DNA of 64,000 nucleotides, from contig NZ_CM001514.1 of assembly GCF_000263715.2 (NCBI RefSeq), positions 2,528,936-2,592,935 of the forward strand, in the 5' to 3' direction. Position 1 is the first letter of the stretch, and every line of letters starts with the position of its first letter. Source of the stretch: Pseudomonas synxantha BG33R (GTDB lineage: Bacteria > Pseudomonadota > Gammaproteobacteria > Pseudomonadales > Pseudomonadaceae). Under the pieces are notes generated by a model. That model was not told the DNA's origin, did no database searches, and worked only from the letters and a program-made list of their open reading frames with translations. This document shows, in pieces, positions 58,785-64,000 of the stretch. Position numbers and translations under genes: made by a program.

Positions 58785-59813
58785 ATGCCTGCTAACTTGA
58801 AGTTAAGGCCCAGGATGCGCAGGTTATTGTCGCCTGCGGTGACCCAAGCGGAATGGATCGGGATCATTGCCTGGGTCGGTATCTGGCTGATTCATCCGAC
58901 CATGCAGTTCGACCTGTCCATGTTGGGTGTCACCATTGGCCTGTTGCTGGTATGCCGGGTTCACTCCAAAACCGCCAACTTTCTACTGTGGCGGATGCTG
59001 GGAGTGGCCTATATCGTGATGTTGTCCGTGGGGTTTGCCTATGTCATTGGCCTTAATCAGGAGTTGCGTATCTACGGCTTGCCCCTGGCCGTGACTCTGG
59101 TGGTGGGTAGTGCAATCTTGTTTATCAGTGTTCAGGACTATCTGGTCGGCGCCCTGTTGGTCTGGTCCATATTATGGTCGCCGATGCAGGCCGATATATA
59201 TGCAGGAACACAGGCTTATCTGCTGATATTTTGCGCATCTTCGGTCTCCATCGGTTTTATCCTGAGTTACTCGTATTTGAAGAACCTGCGTTCGGTGCTG
59301 TTGGTGGAAAGCGAGTTTCGCGCCTTGGCCGAAACCGATTACTTGACCTCCATCCTTAACCGTCGCGCTTTTATGCAAAGCTTCGAACAGTTGCTCGACA
59401 GCGGCCAGGCTGGCTACTTCATCATGTTGGATATCGACAGCTTCAAGGCAAAAAATGATCTGTACGGTCACGATGTCGGTGACAAGATCCTGCGGGCCAT
59501 GGCCGTGTGCCTGAAAAACGCCAAAGGCAGCCACAGCTTTGGAAGAATCGGCGGGGAAGAGTTCGGCGTGTTGTTGCAGGACGATGACCCGGCCTTCGCC
59601 CGTGAGTTCGTGCTGGGTTTGTTGCAGGCCATACGCTCAAGTGTTGCCGCGCCTCACAACTACACCTGCAGTGCGGGCATGGCACGCTTCGCGCCAGGTG
59701 ACGAGTTATCGGCGGTGCTCAAGATGGCGGACAAAAATCTCTATGGCGCCAAACGCAATGGCAAGGACTGCGTGCACCTTAATGGCGTGTTGCTGCAGCC
59801 TGTTGCGTCCTGA
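58785..59813 (+). CDS. Membrane diguanylate cyclase (GGDEF)
   Basis: 342 residues. Six hydrophobic segments (about 25-170) form an N-terminal membrane sensor. The GGDEF domain follows, with an intact active-site GGEEF (RIGGEEFGVLL) and the substrate Asp in DIDSFKAKNDLYGHDVGD. It makes cyclic di-GMP from two GTP. The RxxD inhibitory site expected just before GGEEF is absent (NAKGSHSFGRIGGEEF), so product feedback there is unlikely. The preceding winged-helix gene ends 2 bases upstream. Confidence 0.93.
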   Translation: MPANLKLRPRMRRLLSPAVTQAEWIGIIAWVGIWLIHPTMQFDLSMLGVTIGLLLVCRVHSKTANFLLWRMLGVAYIVMLSVGFAYVIGLNQELRIYGLPLAVTLVVGSAILFISVQDYLVGALLVWSILWSPMQADIYAGTQAYLLIFCASSVSIGFILSYSYLKNLRSVLLVESEFRALAETDYLTSILNRRAFMQSFEQLLDSGQAGYFIMLDIDSFKAKNDLYGHDVGDKILRAMAVCLKNAKGSHSFGRIGGEEFGVLLQDDDPAFAREFVLGLLQAIRSSVAAPHNYTCSAGMARFAPGDELSAVLKMADKNLYGAKRNGKDCVHLNGVLLQPVAS

Positions 59814-59828
59814 GGGGCAAAACGCCCG

Positions 59829-60128
59829 CTAGGATTGCGCAAGAACACTCGCCAGCAACCCTGGAAAGCGGCCCTCAAGCTCTTCACGGCGCAACGAATT
59901 CATATGGGTGGTGCCCACATTGCGCGTGTGTACCAGGCCCGCATCACGTAACACCCTGAAGTGGTGGGACATGCTGGACTTGGGTCGCCCGCCATCCAGT
60001 TCACCACAGCTGGCTTCAGCCACGCCGGCCAGGCAGCGCACGATGTCCAGGCGCACGGGGTCGCTGAGGGCGTACAGCACGCGCTCAAGCGTCAATTCTT
60101 GCAGGGTAGGGTGTTTAAAGGCTCGCAT
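59829..60128 (-). CDS. ArsR-family transcriptional regulator
   Basis: 99 residues from the ATG at 60128 (MRAFKHPTLQEL); another ATG at 60140 adds four residues. It is a compact winged helix with ALSDPVRLDIVRCL and the recognition region RPKSSMSHHFRVLRDAGLVHTRNVGT. No metal-binding cysteine motif of the ELCVCD type is seen (one Cys in EASCGEL). It is divergent from xenA and probably represses it, being inactivated by a ligand of the enzyme. Confidence 0.88.
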   Translation of the reverse strand: MRAFKHPTLQELTLERVLYALSDPVRLDIVRCLAGVAEASCGELDGGRPKSSMSHHFRVLRDAGLVHTRNVGTTHMNSLRREELEGRFPGLLASVLAQS

Positions 60129-60219
60129 GGGGCGGATCATAACAGGGGGGTAGCGTTCAATACCATAGTTCGATTACCATCGAACTATCGAATCACACAC
60201 GCTTCTCTCGGAGTATCTG

Positions 60220-61311
60220 ATGTCCGCATTGTTCGAACCGTTCAAACTCAAAGACGTTACCTTGCGCAATCGCATTGCCATCCCGCCGATGTGCCAATAC
60301 ATGGCCGACGACGGCATGGTCAACGACTGGCACCATGTGCACCTGGCCGGCATGGCCCGGGGCGGTGCCGGCCTGCTGGTGGTCGAGGCCACGGCAGTCG
60401 CACCGGAGGGGCGTATCACCCCAGGCTGCGCCGGTATCTGGAGCGATGCCCATGCCCAGGCGTTCGTGCCGATGGTCAAGGCCATCAAGGCCGCAGGTTC
60501 GGTACCGGGCATCCAGATCGCCCACGCGGGCCGCAAAGCCAGCGCCAACCGCCCCTGGGAGGGCGATGACCACATCCCGGCTTCCGATGCCCGCAGCTGG
60601 GAAACTATCGCGCCGTCGGCCATCGCATTCGGCGCCAATTTGCCCAACGTGCCGCGTGCCATGACCCTGGAAGACATCGCCCGCGTCCAGCAAGACTTCG
60701 TCAATGCCGCCCGTCGCGCCCGCGATGCCGGTTTTGAATGGATCGAACTGCACTTCGCCCACGGTTACCTGGGCCAAAGCTTTTTCTCCGAGCACTCCAA
60801 CCAGCGCACCGATGCCTACGGTGGCAGCTTCGATAACCGCAGCCGTTTTCTCCTGGAAACCCTGGCCGCCGTACGTGAAGTCTGGCCGGAAAACCTGCCA
60901 CTGACCGCACGCTTTGGCGTGATCGAATATGACGGCCGCGACGAGCAGACGCTTACCGAATCCATCGAGTTGGCGCGCCGCTTCAAGGCCGGTGGCCTGG
61001 ATCTGTTGAGCGTCAGTGTCGGTTTCACGATTCCTGACACCAACATCCCGTGGGGTCCGGCGTTCATGGGGCCAATTGCTGAACGTGTACGCCGTGAAGC
61101 CGGTATCCCGGTGACATCGGCGTGGGGCTTTGGTACTCCGCAACTGGCCGAAGGCGCGCTGCAGGCCGGTCATCTGGACCTGGTGTCGGTAGGGCGTGCG
61201 CACTTGGCCGATCCGCATTGGGCGTACTTTGCTGCCAAGGAGTTGGGCGTGGACAAGTCCTCCTGGACCTTGCCGGCGCCTTATGCACATTGGTTGGAAC
61301 GCTACCGTTGA
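60220..61311 (+). CDS. xenA: Xenobiotic reductase XenA (old yellow enzyme family)
   Basis: 363 residues, the length of P. putida XenA, with near-identical stretches such as MSALFEP, LRNRIAIPPMCQYMA and ELHFAHGYLGQSFFSEHSN. It is an FMN-dependent, NADPH-using TIM-barrel reductase of activated alkenes and nitro or nitrate ester compounds. The FMN and substrate residues CQYMA, QIAHAGRKA and the His pair in ELHFAHGYL are present. It is followed by a good terminator, and the ArsR regulator is divergent. Confidence 0.95.
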   Translation: MSALFEPFKLKDVTLRNRIAIPPMCQYMADDGMVNDWHHVHLAGMARGGAGLLVVEATAVAPEGRITPGCAGIWSDAHAQAFVPMVKAIKAAGSVPGIQIAHAGRKASANRPWEGDDHIPASDARSWETIAPSAIAFGANLPNVPRAMTLEDIARVQQDFVNAARRARDAGFEWIELHFAHGYLGQSFFSEHSNQRTDAYGGSFDNRSRFLLETLAAVREVWPENLPLTARFGVIEYDGRDEQTLTESIELARRFKAGGLDLLSVSVGFTIPDTNIPWGPAFMGPIAERVRREAGIPVTSAWGFGTPQLAEGALQAGHLDLVSVGRAHLADPHWAYFAAKELGVDKSSWTLPAPYAHWLERYR

Positions 61312-61332
61312 GGCCAGCCAGCCGGTGATATG

Positions 61333-61358
61333 AGCCACTCGATTGAGTGGCTTTTTTT
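61333..61358 (+). terminator. Rho-independent terminator of xenA
   Basis: Stem AGCCACTC (61333-61340) and GAGTGGCT (61345-61352) with a GATT loop, followed by a run of T to 61358. It sits 21 bases after the xenA stop. Confidence 0.9.
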
Positions 61359-61411
61359 CGCCCGTGGTTTTTGCAGTACCCGCTCGATACAACGCCGATA
61401 CTCGAAAAATA

Positions 61412-61430
61412 ACAAATGAGAACCGATATC
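61412..61430 (+). promoter_or_regulatory. Fur-like box upstream of the TonB receptor
   Basis: ACAAATGAGAACCGATATC matches the Fur consensus at 12 of 19 positions. It lies 86 bases before the receptor ATG, and a similar GAGAATG follows at 61435. Iron repression of the receptor is likely. Confidence 0.5.
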
Positions 61431-61515
61431 AAACGAGAATGTGCTGAGATATGATGCGCGGCGAATTATTGGCAGGTTTGCCGCCCCATCTGGCTCATTC
61501 ACTAGGTTTACATCC

Positions 61516-63651
61516 ATGCGTCGTACCCTGATTTCAATCTGTGTGCTCCAGGCGTTTTCCCCTTTGACCTGGGCAGAGGATGCCCCTGCTGAAAAAGCCA
61601 GTATCGAGCTGCAAGCCACCAATGTGACTGCTACTGCAGATTTCGAATCGGCGCAGGGCCCGGTTCAGGGCTACCACGCCACCCGTTCAGCCAGTGCGAC
61701 GCGCACCGACACCTCTATTCATGAAACCCCGCAGTCCATCAGCGTTGTCTCCAAAGACGTAGTCGAGGATATCGGCGCAACCCGCCTGCAAGATGCTCTC
61801 GACTACGCTGGCGGCGTCGGTCGCGCCAACAACTTTGGCGGCCAGGGCCTGACCACCTTCACCGTGCGTGGCTTCACCACCGGTGAGTTCTACCGCAATG
61901 GTTTCCCGATCAACCGGGGTTACCCGAACATGCCGGATGCCAACACCATCGAACGCCTTGAGGTGTTGCGCGGCCCCGCAACCATGCTCTACGGTCGTGG
62001 CGACCCCGGTGGTACGTTCAACGTGGTGTCCAAGCAACCCTTGTCCGAACGCACCGTCACCCTGGGCAGCCAGTTGAATGACCAGGGCATGAAGCGCGGC
62101 ACCCTGGATGCCTCCGGCCCTCTGGACGAAGAGGGCCGTCTGGCGTATCGCCTCAACGTGGTGGGCGAGGGCGGCGATACCTTCCGCGATCATGTCGAGA
62201 CCGAGCGCTACGGCGTGACGCCGGTGATCACCTGGCAGGCCACCGATGCCACCAAGGTGACCTTCGAAGGCGACTTCATGCGCAACAACCACCCGCTGGA
62301 CCGTGGCCTGACGCGTTTTCCCAACCAGCGCGGCACGCCATCGCGCGATACGTTCTGGGGCGACAAGGATGCCGGCAAGCTGCACAACGACAACAACATG
62401 GCCCAGTTGCGTTTCGAGCACGCGCTCAACGACAACTGGACCCTGGGCGGCGGTTTCCAATGGTTGGACGGCAGCTTGAAAGGTAACGCCATTGAAGCCA
62501 ACGGACCGGGCAGCCTGGGTGCCGATGGCCGTACCCTGCAACGCAACTTCAACTACCGCAAGCTGGAGTGGACCGACAAGGATTATCAGCTCAACCTGAC
62601 GGGCCACTTCTCCACGGGCGGGTTGGAGCACACCTTGCTTACCGGCATCGAGTACGAGGATTACGACTACAAGTCGATCATCCAGCGTTCCAGCGCGGCC
62701 CTGGGCACTTACCCGATCGACATCTTCAATCCGGTGTACGGCCAAACGCGCCCGGCGCTGACTCGCACGCCCACCCACGATAAAGAAAACCTCAAGACCT
62801 ACGCTGCCTTCGTGCAGGACCAGGTGGCACTGACCGAGCGTCTGAAAGTCTTGGCAGGTGCGCGTTTCGAGCGTTTTGAACATGACTACCAAAGTTATGT
62901 GGCGGGAGTAAAACCGTGGACCGCCGCCGACAACGCCGTCACCCCGCGTGTGGGCGTGATCTACGACCTCACCGACACCGTCGCGGTCTATGCCGACGCC
63001 GCCCGTTCGTTCAAGCCCAACACCGGCGCCAGCCGCGAAGGCGGTGGTTTCGCGCCGGAGAAAGGCAAGTCCTACGAGATGGGTATCAAGTGGGAAGCGC
63101 TTGATCGTCAACTGAGCGTCGACGCGGCGGTCTACCAGATCGAAAAGAAAAACGTGCTGGCCACCGACCCTTTGGACAATACCCTGAGTGTCGCGACCGG
63201 CCAGGTACGCAGCCGCGGATTTGACCTCAACGTGGCAGGCAACCTCACACCCGAGTGGCGTGTGATCGGCGGCTACGCCTACGTGGACGCCGAAGTGACC
63301 CGCGACACCACCCTGCGCTCCGGCACCCGCTTGATGAACATCCCGCGCAACAGCTTCAGCCTGCTCAACGTCTACGAGTTCCAGGACGGCGCACTCAAAG
63401 GGCTGGGCCTGGGTGCCGGTGGCAAGTACGTCGACCAGCGCGCCGGCCAGACCGCCAATACGGCCTTCTCGATGGACGCCTACACCGTGGTCGACCTGCT
63501 GGGTTACTACAAGGTCAACGAGCAGGTGCGTCTGAACCTGGACGTCAAGAACCTGTTCAACCGCGAGTATGAGGAAGGCGCGTTCGGCAATATTTACGCT
63601 TACCCAGGCGCACCACGCACCGTGCAGGTCGGAATCTCCTACACGCTATAA
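61516..63651 (+). CDS. TonB-dependent siderophore receptor (ferrichrome/ferrioxamine class)
   Basis: 711 residues from the ATG at 61516; an earlier start at 61441 is in the promoter region. A signal peptide ends near PLTWAEDAP. The plug has ETPQSISVVSKDVVEDIGATRLQDAL and RLEVLRGPATMLYGRGDPGGTFNVVSKQP, typical of hydroxamate siderophore receptors. The C-terminus is VGISYTL. The exact ligand is not readable. A Fur-like box precedes it. It is unrelated in plug sequence to the two FyuA-like receptors and not part of that locus. Confidence 0.9.
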   Translation: MRRTLISICVLQAFSPLTWAEDAPAEKASIELQATNVTATADFESAQGPVQGYHATRSASATRTDTSIHETPQSISVVSKDVVEDIGATRLQDALDYAGGVGRANNFGGQGLTTFTVRGFTTGEFYRNGFPINRGYPNMPDANTIERLEVLRGPATMLYGRGDPGGTFNVVSKQPLSERTVTLGSQLNDQGMKRGTLDASGPLDEEGRLAYRLNVVGEGGDTFRDHVETERYGVTPVITWQATDATKVTFEGDFMRNNHPLDRGLTRFPNQRGTPSRDTFWGDKDAGKLHNDNNMAQLRFEHALNDNWTLGGGFQWLDGSLKGNAIEANGPGSLGADGRTLQRNFNYRKLEWTDKDYQLNLTGHFSTGGLEHTLLTGIEYEDYDYKSIIQRSSAALGTYPIDIFNPVYGQTRPALTRTPTHDKENLKTYAAFVQDQVALTERLKVLAGARFERFEHDYQSYVAGVKPWTAADNAVTPRVGVIYDLTDTVAVYADAARSFKPNTGASREGGGFAPEKGKSYEMGIKWEALDRQLSVDAAVYQIEKKNVLATDPLDNTLSVATGQVRSRGFDLNVAGNLTPEWRVIGGYAYVDAEVTRDTTLRSGTRLMNIPRNSFSLLNVYEFQDGALKGLGLGAGGKYVDQRAGQTANTAFSMDAYTVVDLLGYYKVNEQVRLNLDVKNLFNREYEEGAFGNIYAYPGAPRTVQVGISYTL

Positions 63652-63670
63652 GGCTCTACACAGTACTAAG

Positions 63671-63760
63671 TGTGGGAGGGGGCTTGCTCCCGATAGCGGT
63701 GAGTCAGTCTCAATGTTTTTGACTGATACACCACTATCGGGAGCAAGCCCCCTCCCACAT
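63671..63760. repeat. REP doublet (REPIN-like)
   Basis: TGTGGGAGGGGGCTTGCTCC and its complement, 90 bases end to end, with the spacer GTGAGTCAGTCTCAATG...GACTGAT. It is the best-preserved copy in the window and the same family as 3315-3403. It lies just after the receptor stop. Confidence 0.9.
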
Positions 63761-63891
63761 TTGCAGCTGCGTTACTGTCAGGTTTGACAGTAGACAGTGA
63801 AGGGCGATGGAGGGATGTTTACCGTTAACGTGTCAGCGTAGTGGTCGGCGCTTATTATTTTTCCAAACCACGCTTAATAGGGATATTAAAA

Positions 63892-64000
63892 ATGGAACGG
63901 GAACTCCTCATTGAAACCGATGAACTGATTAAAAAAACCAACGATGCCGAGCGTCTGTTCACCCGATACGCCACCAAGTGCTACACCTCGGCCCTGCAAA
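63892..64000 (+). CDS. Unknown protein, 5' end only
   Basis: An open frame starts at the ATG at 63892 with AGGGA 8 bases upstream. It encodes MERELLIETDELIKKTNDAE and 16 more residues before the window ends. The start is polar and rich in Glu and Lys; no family recognised. Confidence 0.6.
   Translation, partial: MERELLIETDELIKKTNDAERLFTRYATKCYTSALQ

Noticed and set aside
61516..63651. Assigning the right-hand TonB receptor to the metallophore locus
   Set aside because: Its plug resembles hydroxamate siderophore receptors and it is separated by gcd, xenA and other unrelated genes.

Overview
The window comes from a high-GC fluorescent Pseudomonas chromosome (P. fluorescens group). The support is near-identity of the XenA-like enzyme to the P. 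putida protein as I remember it, dauBAR-type D-arginine genes next to a periplasmic binding protein as in P. aeruginosa, a Pseudomonas-type xylose locus, a Gcd/OprB glucose pair, and several intergenic REP doublets. No rRNA, tRNA, CRISPR array or intact insertion sequence was seen.

Left flank (1-16470) is metabolic. It holds the small and the start of the large subunit of a Tat-exported molybdenum hydroxylase, a LysR regulator divergent from mmsA, an amino-acid binding protein plus dauR-dauA-dauB, an AT-richer gene for a large secreted-toxin-like protein with a C-terminal ADP-ribosyltransferase signature (7488-9980), and the xylose genes xylFGH, xylA and xylR.

The centre (about 16470-52900) is the accessory part: a siderophore or metallophore locus related to pyochelin and yersiniabactin but with a different assembly line. 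Fourteen genes run leftward from 42667 to 16396, nearly all translationally coupled. They encode a seven-domain NRPS (ArCP-Cy-A-PCP-Cy-A-PCP), a second NRPS (docking-Cy-A-MT-PCP-TE), two half-ABC transporters, a saccharopine-dehydrogenase-like protein, two stand-alone NRPS-type methyltransferases, a cytochrome P450, a thiazolinyl imine reductase, a glyoxalase-fold protein, and the PchD, PchC, PchB and PchA functions. Three cyclisation domains and no polyketide module predict salicylate joined to three Cys-type heterocycles, with up to three methylations, one ring reduction and one P450 oxidation. Pyochelin has only two rings and no P450. Divergent from the operon are an ABC-2 exporter pair and a FyuA-like receptor. 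A second FyuA-like receptor and a PchR-like AraC regulator follow. A Fur-like box lies in the NRPS promoter, another before the AraC gene, and a Zur-like box sits at the start of the second receptor, so both iron and zinc control are possible. The left edge of the locus fuses pchA tail-to-tail with xylR, which looks like an insertion junction.

Right flank (52900-64000): an OprB-type porin and membrane PQQ glucose dehydrogenase, a bestrophin-family channel, a winged-helix protein with a diguanylate cyclase, an ArsR regulator divergent from xenA, a further TonB-dependent siderophore receptor with a Fur-like box, and the start of an unknown gene.
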